In this document: one piece after another, positions 1-6,436 of the stretch
Layout of the letters: every line of letters starts with the position of its first letter
Position numbering within the stretch: the first letter of the stretch is position 1
DNA from: JBOFLG01 sp051657745
GTDB lineage: Bacteria; Actinomycetota; Actinomycetes; Actinomycetales; Dermatophilaceae
Length of the DNA stretch: 8,754 bases
Assembly (NCBI GenBank): GCA_051657745.1
Contig: JBOFLG010000155.1
Span: forward strand, 1-8,754
Reading direction: 5' to 3'
The notes under the pieces: generated by a model
The model's input: the letters and a program-made list of their open reading frames with translations, nothing else
Databases searched by the model: none
What the model was told of the DNA's origin: nothing
Made by a program: the position numbers and the translations under genes

Positions 1-51
1 CCGGCCGGCCCCGAGGCCACGGTTTCGCGCTCTGAACCACGCGCTCGAGCA

Positions 52-741
52 GTGTGCGACAGTCGGGGGATGTCGGACACCTCACCCGCGCGGCCCACCC
101 CGGCAGTGCCGTCGGCGCCGAACCTCGACGGCGCCCGAGTTCGCACCTCAGCGCGCCGCCAGGCACCGAGCGCTGCCGACGCGTCATCCGACCCCACCGA
201 CCGCACGAGTTCCCCGGTCAACGTCACCCGACTGATCCACGAGGCGGCGAGCAAGTCCGGGGTGCTGTGGATCCGCGTCCCAGGCGGCGGCACCCATCCA
301 GTGTGGTTTGCGTGGCACGACGACGGCGACGACCGGGGCACCGGGCCGGTGGCGTTCGTGGTCTCCGGCCCCGGCGAGCAGCACCTGCCCTGGCTCCCCG
401 AACGGGTCGAGGTGATCCTCCGCAGTAAGGACACCGGAAACCGCCTTCTTATCGCGAATGCCACCACTCGCGAGGTGCGTCCAGACTCGTCGGCATGGGA
501 AGCCGCCGTTGAGATTCTCCGCCCGCGCCGCCTCAACGCGGTCGGAGATGTGGCCGAGGCCTGGCGGCAGGGGTGCGTCATCCACGCCATTGCCCCCCAT
601 GGTCGGCTCGTCGAGCAGCCCGGCAGGTACGCGGATGACGACGGTGCGGCACCCGTGCACCCGGCCCGACCCGCCACCTCCGGCTGGCGGCCCTGGCATT
701 GGCGAGGCCGCGCCCGAGCCCGCCGCGCCACCCGCCGTTGA
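52..741 (+). CDS. Hypothetical protein, possible small beta-barrel core
   Basis: The function is not recognised. The reading frame opens with GTG at 52; an in-frame ATG at 70 is an equally possible start, and neither has a convincing ribosome binding site. Residues 1 to about 55 are rich in Pro, Ala, Ser and Arg and look disordered. Residues about 56-165 look like a folded domain with alternating hydrophobic strands (for example GVLWIRVPGGG, HPVWFAWHDDG, VAFVVSGPGEQHLPWL, RVEVILRSKD). This strand pattern loosely resembles split-barrel flavin-binding (pyridoxamine-phosphate-oxidase-like) proteins, but I see no decisive motif, so that is only a suggestion. The C-terminus ends in a Trp- and Arg-rich tail (GWRPWHWRGRARARR). 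No signal peptide or membrane helix is visible. It lies 103 bp upstream of the MgtE-N/CBS gene in the same direction. The call as a gene rests on length and the coherent domain. Confidence 0.7.
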   Translation: MCDSRGMSDTSPARPTPAVPSAPNLDGARVRTSARRQAPSAADASSDPTDRTSSPVNVTRLIHEAASKSGVLWIRVPGGGTHPVWFAWHDDGDDRGTGPVAFVVSGPGEQHLPWLPERVEVILRSKDTGNRLLIANATTREVRPDSSAWEAAVEILRPRRLNAVGDVAEAWRQGCVIHAIAPHGRLVEQPGRYADDDGAAPVHPARPATSGWRPWHWRGRARARRATRR

Positions 742-831
742 CCCCTACCCCACGCCGTTGGCCCGGCATCGCTCACCCTGCCCTGCGCCGCTGACCCCAT
801 CGCCGCGCCGGTCCATCCGCCGTGACGCGGA

Positions 832-837
832 TAGCCT
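832..837 (+). promoter_or_regulatory. Candidate -10 hexamer for a leaderless transcript of the CBS gene
   Basis: TAGCCT matches the TAnnnT actinobacterial -10 consensus and ends seven bases before the GTG start at 845, so transcription would begin at or next to the start codon. No clear -35 box is visible and no Shine-Dalgarno sequence lies before the GTG. The rest of the 742-844 gap shows nothing else. Confidence 0.45.
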
Positions 838-844
838 GTGCAGC

Positions 845-2140
845 GTGAGCACGCCGACCCGCGCCTTTGTCGGCCGCCTGACCGAGCTCAACGTCTTCGA
901 CCCGCTCGGCGACCAGGTCGGCCGAGTGCGCGATGTGGTCGTCACCTTCGGCGCTTCCACCCGTCCGCGCGTCATCGGAATGGTCGTCGAGGTACCGGGG
1001 CGGCGGCGGGTGTTCGTGCCGATGACGAGGGTCACTTCGGTCGAGGGCGGCCAGGTGATTACCACTGGCCTGGTCAACATGCGCCGGTTTGAGCAGCGCC
1101 CCACCGAGACCCTGGTCGTGGCTGAGTTGTTCGAGCGGCCGGTGCGGGTTCGCCTCGATGACGGCGAGATGGTGGACGCCACCGTGGAGGACATCGGCAT
1201 CGAGCAGATGGGTGCCCGTGGGTGGGGTGTCGCCCGGGCCTTCGTGCGCCGCGGACACCCCCGCGGTGGCACCCTGACCCGGCTCGCCCGGCGACGCGGC
1301 GAGACCCTGGTCGTCGCCATCGACGAGGTGCTCGGCCTGAGCCAGAGCAGCAGCGGCCAGGGCGCCGCCAAACTGCTCGAGAGTTACGACGACCTCAAGC
1401 CAGCCGACCTCGCCGAAGTCATCCACGGCCTGAGCCCACAACGCCGCGCCGAGGTGGCTGCCGCGCTCGATGACGAGCGGCTCGCCGACGTCATCGAGGA
1501 ACTCCCCGAGCCCGACCAGGTCGAGATCATCGTCGGGCTCACCGTCAGGCGGGCCGCGGACGTGCTCGAAGCCATGGAGCCCGACGACGCCGCCGACCTC
1601 CTCGCCGAACTGCCACCGGAGCGCCAGGAAGAACTGTTGCAACGGATGGAGCCGGATGAAGCCGCCGACCTGCGCCGTCTGCTCACCTACGACGAGAACA
1701 CCGCCGGCGGGCTGATGACCACCGAGCCAGTCGTTCTCGGCCCCGAGGCTTCGATCGCCGAGGCCCTGGCGGTCGTCCGGCGCGGGCAGCTATCCACCGC
1801 GCTGGCCTGCTCGGTCTTCGTCTGCCGACCACCGCTCGAGACACCCACCGGGCGGTTCCTCGGAGTGGTCCACATCCAGCAGCTGCTCCGCGAGCCGCCG
1901 CACAGCCCGCTCGGCGGCATCCTCGACAAGGATGTCGAACCACTACCACCGGAGGCGACCCTCGGCGAGGTCACCCGGCGGCTGGCCACCTACGACCTCG
2001 TCGGTCTGCCGGTGGTTGACGCGGACGGGCACCTGCTCGGCGCGGTCACGGTCGACGACGTGCTCGACCACATCCTGCCCGAGGACTGGCGCGAGGAGCG
2101 TCACGATGTGGTCACCAGCGGCCCGGTGCGCCGTGGCTGA
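845..2140 (+). CDS. MgtE-N/CBS domain protein without a transporter domain
   Basis: A 431-residue cytosolic protein built from regulatory domains. Residues about 5-85 and 88-165 look like two PRC-barrel-like modules (RLTELNVFDPLGDQVGRVRDVVV; VRVRLDDGEMVDATVEDIGIEQ). Residues about 183-285 form the helical MgtE intracellular N-domain, with repeated helices ending in EELPEPDQ, MEPDDAADLLAELPPE and RMEPDEAADLRRLL. Residues about 286-348 and 356-413 are two CBS domains, which typically bind nucleotides or, in MgtE, help sense Mg2+. In MgtE channels a membrane pore follows the CBS pair; here the protein ends instead, so it is not itself a transporter. The GTG at 845 is chosen because the domain begins directly after it and a -10-like hexamer precedes it; the frame is open further upstream but that part reads as non-coding. 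M. tuberculosis Rv1232c has the same length class and setting. It overlaps the DUF1003 gene, suggesting a joint role. The ligand is unknown. Confidence 0.9.
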   Translation: MSTPTRAFVGRLTELNVFDPLGDQVGRVRDVVVTFGASTRPRVIGMVVEVPGRRRVFVPMTRVTSVEGGQVITTGLVNMRRFEQRPTETLVVAELFERPVRVRLDDGEMVDATVEDIGIEQMGARGWGVARAFVRRGHPRGGTLTRLARRRGETLVVAIDEVLGLSQSSSGQGAAKLLESYDDLKPADLAEVIHGLSPQRRAEVAAALDDERLADVIEELPEPDQVEIIVGLTVRRAADVLEAMEPDDAADLLAELPPERQEELLQRMEPDEAADLRRLLTYDENTAGGLMTTEPVVLGPEASIAEALAVVRRGQLSTALACSVFVCRPPLETPTGRFLGVVHIQQLLREPPHSPLGGILDKDVEPLPPEATLGEVTRRLATYDLVGLPVVDADGHLLGAVTVDDVLDHILPEDWREERHDVVTSGPVRRG

Positions 2141-2693
2141 CCGCGAGCGTCGGCCCCGCATCGATCAGCCCCGGGAGGGAGGGCGCCGCTGGGCCGCGCC
2201 GTCGCTCCTCACCGAGGAGACGTTCGGGGTGATCTCCGAGAAGTTCGCGCGCTTCATGGGGACGCCGCATTTCCTCATCGGGATGACGCTCGTGGTCGCC
2301 CTGTGGGTGCTCTGGAACACCATGCTCCCCGCACCCCTGCGCTTCGACCCCTACGCGTTCATCTTCCTCACCATGATGCTCAGCCTGCAGGCGTCCTACG
2401 CCGCCCCGCTGATCCTGCTCGCCCAGAACCGCCAGGCCGACCGGGACCGCGTCGCTCTCGAACAGGACCGGGCCCGGGACGAGCGCAACCTCGCCGATAC
2501 CGAGTACCTCACTCGGGAGGTCGCGGCGCTCCGGCAGGCCATGCGCGACATCGCCACCCGCGACTTCGTGCGCAGTGAACTACGCGACCTGGTCGACGAA
2601 CTCGAACACCGCGGCATCGTCACTGCCGATCGCCCAGTGGTCGGCCCGGACCGCGCGGAGGGCGCGGGCGAGGGCTCCGGCGGGTCGACCTAG
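2133..2693 (+). CDS. DUF1003 family two-helix membrane protein
   Basis: A 186-residue protein of the DUF1003 family, whose function is not established. Residues 1-30 are polar and charged; helices at about 46-64 (FLIGMTLVVALWVLW) and 73-97 (YAFIFLTMMLSLQASYAAPLILLA) span the membrane. The family hallmark AAPLILLAQNRQADRDR follows, leading into a charged helical, possibly coiled-coil tail (about 98-160). The C-terminus is Gly/Glu-rich. Start choice is uncertain. GTG at 2133 overlaps the upstream stop by 8 bp (GTGGCTGA) and gives the VADRERR N-terminus I expect for relatives. An in-frame ATG at 2106 has a strong GAGGAG at 2093-2098 with 7-base spacing and would give 195 residues. The overlap with the MgtE-N/CBS gene implies translational coupling and possibly physical partnership. 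The order CBS, DUF1003, mrp resembles the M. tuberculosis Rv1232c-Rv1229c region. Confidence 0.88.
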   Translation: MADRERRPRIDQPREGGRRWAAPSLLTEETFGVISEKFARFMGTPHFLIGMTLVVALWVLWNTMLPAPLRFDPYAFIFLTMMLSLQASYAAPLILLAQNRQADRDRVALEQDRARDERNLADTEYLTREVAALRQAMRDIATRDFVRSELRDLVDELEHRGIVTADRPVVGPDRAEGAGEGSGGST

Positions 2694-2696
2694 ACT
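2691..2696 (+). promoter_or_regulatory. Candidate -10 hexamer for a leaderless mrp transcript
   Basis: TAGACT fits TAnnnT and ends seven bases before the mrp ATG at 2704. It is formed partly by the TAG stop codon of the DUF1003 gene. There is no Shine-Dalgarno sequence before the ATG, which fits leaderless initiation. It could give mrp its own promoter inside the apparent operon. No convincing -35 element is seen. Confidence 0.45.
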
Positions 2697-2703
2697 CGGC
2701 CTC

Positions 2704-3837
2704 ATGCCGATGATCGCGCCCGAGGCGCTGCGCGCTGCCCTTGCGAACGTCATCGACCCCGAGATCCGCAAGCCGGTCACTGAGCTCGGCATGGTCGACA
2801 GCGTGACGAGCGACGATGACGGCCAGGTCGCGGTCACCATCCTGCTCACGGTGGCGGCATGCCCGCTCAAGGAGACGCTGACTCGAGACACCGAGACCGA
2901 ACTCGGCAAGATCGAGGGGGTTACCGGAGTCACGGTCACCCTCGGCGTCATGGATGACGAGCAGCGCGCAGCACTCAAAGCCCACCTCCGGGGCGGCGTC
3001 GCCGAGCGTGAGGTGCCGTTCGCCAAGCCCGGGTCGCTCACCCGGGTCTACGCCGTGGCCTCCGGCAAGGGCGGTGTCGGCAAGAGTTCGGTGACGGCGA
3101 ACCTCGCTGCGGCAATGGCCGCCGACGGGCTTGCCGTGGGGGTGGTCGATGCCGACATCTATGGCTTCTCCATCCCCCGCATGCTCGGTGTCGAGGGGCG
3201 GCCGACCCAGGTCGACGACATGATCCTGCCGCCGATTGCGCGCGAGGTGAAGGTCATCTCCATCGGCATGTTCGTGCCCGGCAACCAGCCGGTCGTGTGG
3301 CGCGGGCCGATGCTGCACCGCGCGCTGCAGCAGTTCCTCGCCGACGTGTTCTGGGGCGATCTCGACGTGCTGCTCCTCGACCTTCCGCCGGGTACCGGAG
3401 ACATCGCGATCTCGGTGGCCCAGTTGATCCCCGGTGCCGAAATCCTCGTCGTCACCACCCCGCAGCAGGCTGCGGCCGAAGTGGCTGAGCGGGCCGGTGC
3501 GATCGCGCTGCAGACCCACCAGCGGGTCGCCGGCGTCATCGAGAACATGAGTTGGCTCGAACTGCCGGACGGCAGCCGCCAGGAGATCTTCGGGGCGGGC
3601 GGCGGGCGGCAGGTCGCCGAATCGCTCACCACGGCGATCGGTGCCGAGGTGCCGCTGCTTGGCCAGATCCCGCTCGACACCGAACTGCGGATCGGCGCCG
3701 ACCGGGGCGACCCCGTCGTGCTCGGCCGGCCCGACAGCCCGGCAGCGGTGGTCCTACGCGGCATCGCCCGCGGTCTGGCCACCCGCGCCCGAGGGCTGGC
3801 CGGCCGCTCACTGGGACTCACCCCATCCGGGCGCTGA
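2704..3837 (+). CDS. mrp: Mrp/ApbC-type P-loop ATPase with MIP18 domain
   Basis: A 377-residue protein of the Mrp/NBP35 family, cytosolic ATPases that act as scaffolds or carriers in iron-sulfur cluster assembly. Residues about 1-85 are a MIP18 (DUF59) domain, with the conserved VIDPEIRKPVTELGMV stretch and the family cysteine at C53 in TVAACPLKET. Residues about 110-360 are the deviant-Walker P-loop domain: GKGGVGKS at 121-128, VVDADIYG after it, and DLPPGTGD at 226-233. The C-terminal CxxC pair that binds a bridging cluster in many homologues is absent; the segment after ENMS (280-283) reads WLELPDGSRQEIFGAGGG. C53 is the only cysteine I can find. The M. tuberculosis Mrp, as I recall it, also lacks CxxC there, so this seems lineage-typical. 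ATG 2704 is chosen for its position after a -10-like hexamer and the agreement with the MIP18 domain start; ATG 2710 is an alternative. It converges on tatB with a 31-bp gap. Confidence 0.95.
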   Translation: MPMIAPEALRAALANVIDPEIRKPVTELGMVDSVTSDDDGQVAVTILLTVAACPLKETLTRDTETELGKIEGVTGVTVTLGVMDDEQRAALKAHLRGGVAEREVPFAKPGSLTRVYAVASGKGGVGKSSVTANLAAAMAADGLAVGVVDADIYGFSIPRMLGVEGRPTQVDDMILPPIAREVKVISIGMFVPGNQPVVWRGPMLHRALQQFLADVFWGDLDVLLLDLPPGTGDIAISVAQLIPGAEILVVTTPQQAAAEVAERAGAIALQTHQRVAGVIENMSWLELPDGSRQEIFGAGGGRQVAESLTTAIGAEVPLLGQIPLDTELRIGADRGDPVVLGRPDSPAAVVLRGIARGLATRARGLAGRSLGLTPSGR

Positions 3838-3847
3838 CCCTCGCCCG
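3828..3847. terminator. Weak GC hairpin at the mrp/tatB convergence
   Basis: CGGGCG (3828-3833) and CGCCCG (3842-3847) can pair across an 8-base loop that contains the mrp stop codon. There is no T-tract on either strand. In GC-rich actinobacteria such hairpins sometimes end transcription, and the site sits between convergent genes, but six-base GC palindromes are common by chance here. Confidence 0.25.
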
Positions 3848-3868
3848 ACCGGAACGAGTCGATGAGGC

Positions 3869-4396
3869 CTAGGTGGCGTCAGAGTCGTAGGGCGTGGGCC
3901 GCTCGGGGTCGAAGGTCTGCAGGCCCCACCCGCGGTAAGCCGGCTCGGGGTCCAACTGGTCGAGGTCCGGCAGGTCGAGGATCTCGACGGCGGATTCATC
4001 CAGCGACGCCGACCGCTCGCGCCCCGGTGCGGCGGCCTCGGCGTCATCCGGCGGCGGAGCGCTGCGGTTGGTTCTGCCCACCCCGCGAGTGGCCGTGCGG
4101 ACCGACCCAATCTCGTCGCGGAGTGGGTTGATGATGTCGTCAAGGGGCTCGCTCAAGGCCTCGCGGACGATGCGGCGTGGGTCGTACTGACGTGGGTCGT
4201 ACTGACGCCAGTCGATGTCGTCGTATTCCGGGCCGAGCTGGTCACGTAACTGGCCTCGTGCCCCCTCGGCCATCACCCGCAGCCGGCGGATGCCCTGAGC
4301 TAACTTCGCGGCGTACTCGGGAAGCCGTTCCGGGCCAAGGATGAAAAACGCGAGCAGTGCGAGCAGGATGATCTCCCACCCGTTCACACCGAACAC
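3869..4396 (-). CDS. tatB: Sec-independent (Tat) translocase subunit TatB
   Basis: TatB works with TatC to recognise twin-arginine signal peptides of folded exported proteins at the cytoplasmic membrane. This 175-residue protein has the family layout: a short N-terminal membrane helix (about 6-20, GWEIILLALLAFFIL) with a glutamate at position 8, the hinge motif GPERLP (21-26), then an amphipathic helix (27-55) and a long charged, probably flexible tail rich in Asp, Glu and Pro. A five-residue unit, QYDPR, occurs twice in a row at 65-74. The GTG at 4396 is the start because the helix begins at once after it; a TATGGT hexamer ends six bases upstream (leaderless option), and a GAGAGAGG lies about 12 bases upstream, rather far for a ribosome binding site. 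It lies 112 bp downstream of the HtrA-type protease, on the same strand, in the envelope-stress cluster. TatA and TatC are not in the window. Distinguished from TatA by length, the early Glu and this genomic setting. Confidence 0.9.
   Translation of the reverse strand: MFGVNGWEIILLALLAFFILGPERLPEYAAKLAQGIRRLRVMAEGARGQLRDQLGPEYDDIDWRQYDPRQYDPRRIVREALSEPLDDIINPLRDEIGSVRTATRGVGRTNRSAPPPDDAEAAAPGRERSASLDESAVEILDLPDLDQLDPEPAYRGWGLQTFDPERPTPYDSDAT
4176..4205. repeat. Perfect 15-bp tandem duplication inside tatB
   Basis: CGTGGGTCGTACTGA occurs at 4176-4190 and again at 4191-4205 without a mismatch, followed by two bases of a third copy. It is in frame and encodes the QYDPR-QYDPR repeat in the linker after the TatB amphipathic helix. 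Confidence 0.9.
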
Positions 4397-4402
4397 CGCG
4401 TC

Positions 4403-4408
4403 ACCATA
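4403..4408 (-). promoter_or_regulatory. Candidate -10 hexamer upstream of tatB
   Basis: On the minus strand TATGGT ends six bases before the tatB GTG start, giving a possible leaderless promoter separate from the sigE operon. No -35 match is evident 17 bases upstream. Readthrough from the protease gene is the alternative source of tatB transcript. Confidence 0.35.
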
Positions 4409-4412
4409 CCTC

Positions 4413-4446
4413 TCTCGACGATGTGACCTTTCTCGATGATGTGTCC
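4413..4446. repeat. Imperfect tandem repeat between htrA and tatB
   Basis: TCTCGACGATGTGACC (4413-4428) and TCTCGATGATGTGTCC (4431-4446) match at 14 of 16 positions with an 18-bp period. They lie 17-50 bp upstream of the tatB start, where a regulator site would be expected. A related GTCGTCGATGATC stands further away near 4488-4500. Confidence 0.6.
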
Positions 4447-4508
4447 GCCTCAGCCGACCGAGCCGGTACCTACCCGGAGGATCTCACGTCGTCGATGATC
4501 GGTCGGCA

Positions 4509-5870
4509 TCAGTCGCCGGAGCCCTTGAGCACCATGGTGACATCACGGTCCTTGCCCCCGCGACGCACCGTCAGGGTGACCTTGTCGCCGATGGTTCTGG
4601 CGCGGATTGCCACCACGAGTTCGCCCTGCCCGGTGACCGGCTTGCCCTCGAATGCCACGATCACATCGCCAGCGCGCAACCCGGCATCCGCCGCTGGGCC
4701 TCCTGGGTTGACCGCCGGAGCGCCATCCGGGCCCGCGGCGGCGATCCGCACCCCTTCGCCGTCGAACTGGTTGTCGAGATACACCCCGATCACCGGGTGG
4801 TCCGCCTTCCCAGTGCGAATTAACTGGTCAACGGTGGTGGCCACCTGGTCTGACGGAATCGCGAACCCCACTCCGATGTTCCCGCTCTGCCCGCTGACCT
4901 CGACGCCGGGAACCCGCGCGATGGCGGTATTCACCCCGATCACCCGACCGGCCATGTCGAGCAGCGGCCCGCCCGAGTTTCCCGGGTTGATCGCGGCATC
5001 GGTCTGAATCGCGTTGATGAACGACTGATCGTCATCGATGCCCGGCGTGACCGGCCGATCCAGGGCGCTGACGATGCCGGTAGTGACCGTCGAGTCGAGC
5101 CCGAGCGGGGCGCCGACCGCGATGACTTGGTCGCCGACCACGACGTCCGACGACCGACCAACCGTGATCGGCTCGAGGCTCGCGCTCTCGACCTTGACAA
5201 CGGCGAGGTCGTACGACGCGTCGCGGCCAACGACCGTGCCGACGACCTGCTTGCCGTTGGCGAGCGCCACGATGATCTTGCCGGACTCGGCGGCGCTCGC
5301 CACGACGTGGTTGTTCGTGACGATGTGCCCATTGTCGTCAAACACCCAGCCGGACCCGGTCCCGGAGCCGTCAGCGCCGTCCACGCGGAGCGTGACCACA
5401 CTCGGGGTGACCTTCGCTGCGATGTTGGCGATCGTGCCCTCGGCCCGAGCGGTGGCGCCCGCACCAGGCCGCGGCGCATCGACGGTGGCTCGGACGCGGC
5501 TGACCCCGGAGTCACCGTCGGCCAGCGTCACACCCACCACTCCGCCAGCGGCTCCGGCGAACAGCGCGACAACGAGGCTGGTCCCGATCAGCGCTCCCCA
5601 TCCTGGGCGCCGACTCGAACGGTCAGGTGCCGACTCGGCACCTGGAGCGCCATCCCCGCTGGCCGGAGGCCAGGTGGGGACTGGAGCCGTCTGGGTGGCC
5701 CAGGCCGGTGCGCTCGGCGGAGCAGGAGGATGAGGGTGCGGCGCCTCATAGGCAGGGGGCGGCGGAGCCGGGTGGGTGGCCGCCAGACCGTCCCCCGGCT
5801 GCACCGACGGTGCTGGTCGCTCCCATGGGCTCCATGGGCCGCCGTCGGACTGCTTGCCCTCACTGCTCAT
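4509..5870 (-). CDS. htrA: HtrA/DegP-like membrane-anchored serine protease with PDZ domain (S1C)
   Basis: A 453-residue S1C serine protease that degrades or handles misfolded proteins outside the membrane. Residues about 1-90 are a Pro-rich, disordered cytosolic segment; 93-116 is a single membrane helix (WGALIGTSLVVALFAGAAGG); 145-345 is the trypsin-like domain with the triad H188 (TNNHVVAS), D221 (SYDLAVVKV) and S299 (GNSGGPLL); about 357-448 is a PDZ domain (VIGVYLD ... AGLRAGDVIVAFEGKPV). All catalytic residues are present. The ATG at 5870 overlaps the anti-sigma stop (ATGA), with no ribosome binding site of its own, so translation is probably coupled. The open frame continues upstream only inside the anti-sigma gene. 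The sigma, anti-sigma, protease, tatB order matches M. tuberculosis sigE-rseA-htrA-tatB (Rv1221-Rv1224), which supports a role in envelope stress. The gene symbol is based on family and synteny; a more specific substrate cannot be given. Confidence 0.93.
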   Translation of the reverse strand: MSSEGKQSDGGPWSPWERPAPSVQPGDGLAATHPAPPPPAYEAPHPHPPAPPSAPAWATQTAPVPTWPPASGDGAPGAESAPDRSSRRPGWGALIGTSLVVALFAGAAGGVVGVTLADGDSGVSRVRATVDAPRPGAGATARAEGTIANIAAKVTPSVVTLRVDGADGSGTGSGWVFDDNGHIVTNNHVVASAAESGKIIVALANGKQVVGTVVGRDASYDLAVVKVESASLEPITVGRSSDVVVGDQVIAVGAPLGLDSTVTTGIVSALDRPVTPGIDDDQSFINAIQTDAAINPGNSGGPLLDMAGRVIGVNTAIARVPGVEVSGQSGNIGVGFAIPSDQVATTVDQLIRTGKADHPVIGVYLDNQFDGEGVRIAAAGPDGAPAVNPGGPAADAGLRAGDVIVAFEGKPVTGQGELVVAIRARTIGDKVTLTVRRGGKDRDVTMVLKGSGD

Positions 5871-6436
5871 GGCGCCGATTCTGCCCCGAGACCCGGCAGC
5901 CAGGAACCCTGGGGGCTCGTCACCGACCGGGCCGGGGTGTGGAACACCACTGGCTCTCCGGGTGATGCGACCCGGCCGGGCAGCACGCCGACCGGGGTCG
6001 TGGTGACGGTGGTGACCGTCGTGACAACCGAGCCGGTGGGCGCGGCGCTGGCGGTGGTCAAACTCCACGCCGTCGCCGCCGACAGGCCAGCGGCCGCGGC
6101 GGCCAGCATCGTGGCGCGCAGCGGGCTGCGATAACACGGCGGTGCCGATGGCGCCAGGAGTCGCAACGGGTCCTGGTCGACGCCCCCTGCGCGGGCCGGC
6201 GACTCGGCAGCAAGGGACCGCCCAAGCGCGAGCAGACTGGCCTGCAACTCGCCCGGTATCAACGGCGCGCCGGCCAGTGCACTACGCATCTTCCGCTCCT
6301 CAGCGGCGGCCTGAGCGCACAGCTGGCAGGCGACCAGGTGCCGAGCCCACAGCCACTCCCGGTCGACGGGCAAGGTACCGGCCACGTACTCGCCGAGCTC
6401 GTCGCCACCGCAGGCAACGCGCAGCGACGCGTTCAC
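5867..6436 (-). CDS. rseA: Anti-sigma factor of the ZAS type (RseA-like)
   Basis: A 189-residue partner of the adjacent ECF sigma factor, expected to hold it inactive. The N-terminal zinc-binding anti-sigma motif is visible as HLVACQLC (H33, C37, C40), next to a helical stretch AAAEERKMRSAL. The usual upstream fourth ligand, often His, is not obvious; C9 lies near the right place and could substitute. Residues about 106-130 (LRATMLAAAAAGLSAATAWSL) could be a weak membrane helix, followed by a Thr/Val run (VVTTVTTVTTTPVG, 137-150) and a Pro-rich tail that would then be outside. If the helix is not membrane-inserted, the protein is cytosolic, as I understand M. tuberculosis RseA to be. GTG at 6436 overlaps the sigma stop (GTGA), with AGGAA at 6441-6445. 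Its own TGA overlaps the protease ATG. The name rests on synteny and the ZAS motif. Confidence 0.87.
   Translation of the reverse strand: MNASLRVACGGDELGEYVAGTLPVDREWLWARHLVACQLCAQAAAEERKMRSALAGAPLIPGELQASLLALGRSLAAESPARAGGVDQDPLRLLAPSAPPCYRSPLRATMLAAAAAGLSAATAWSLTTASAAPTGSVVTTVTTVTTTPVGVLPGRVASPGEPVVFHTPARSVTSPQGSWLPGLGAESAP

Noticed and set aside
458..844. Open frame that would extend the CBS protein by 129 residues at its N-terminus
   Set aside because: It overlaps the upstream gene in another frame, reads as Pro/Arg-rich shadow sequence, and the recognisable domain starts right after GTG 845.
773..1642. Long minus-strand open frame (289 codons) opposite the CBS gene
   Set aside because: Antisense shadow typical of GC-rich DNA; the plus strand carries clear MgtE-N domain motifs.
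1383..2140. Calling the CBS gene an MgtE magnesium transporter
   Set aside because: The frame ends just after the second CBS domain and no membrane helices exist, so only the sensor part of MgtE is present.
2620..3519. Long minus-strand open frame (299 codons) opposite mrp
   Set aside because: Shadow of mrp; its translation has no domain and is rich in His, Arg and Gly.
5127..6134. 335-codon plus-strand frame opposite the protease and anti-sigma genes
   Set aside because: Shadow; the minus strand carries the catalytic triad and ZAS motif in two properly joined frames.
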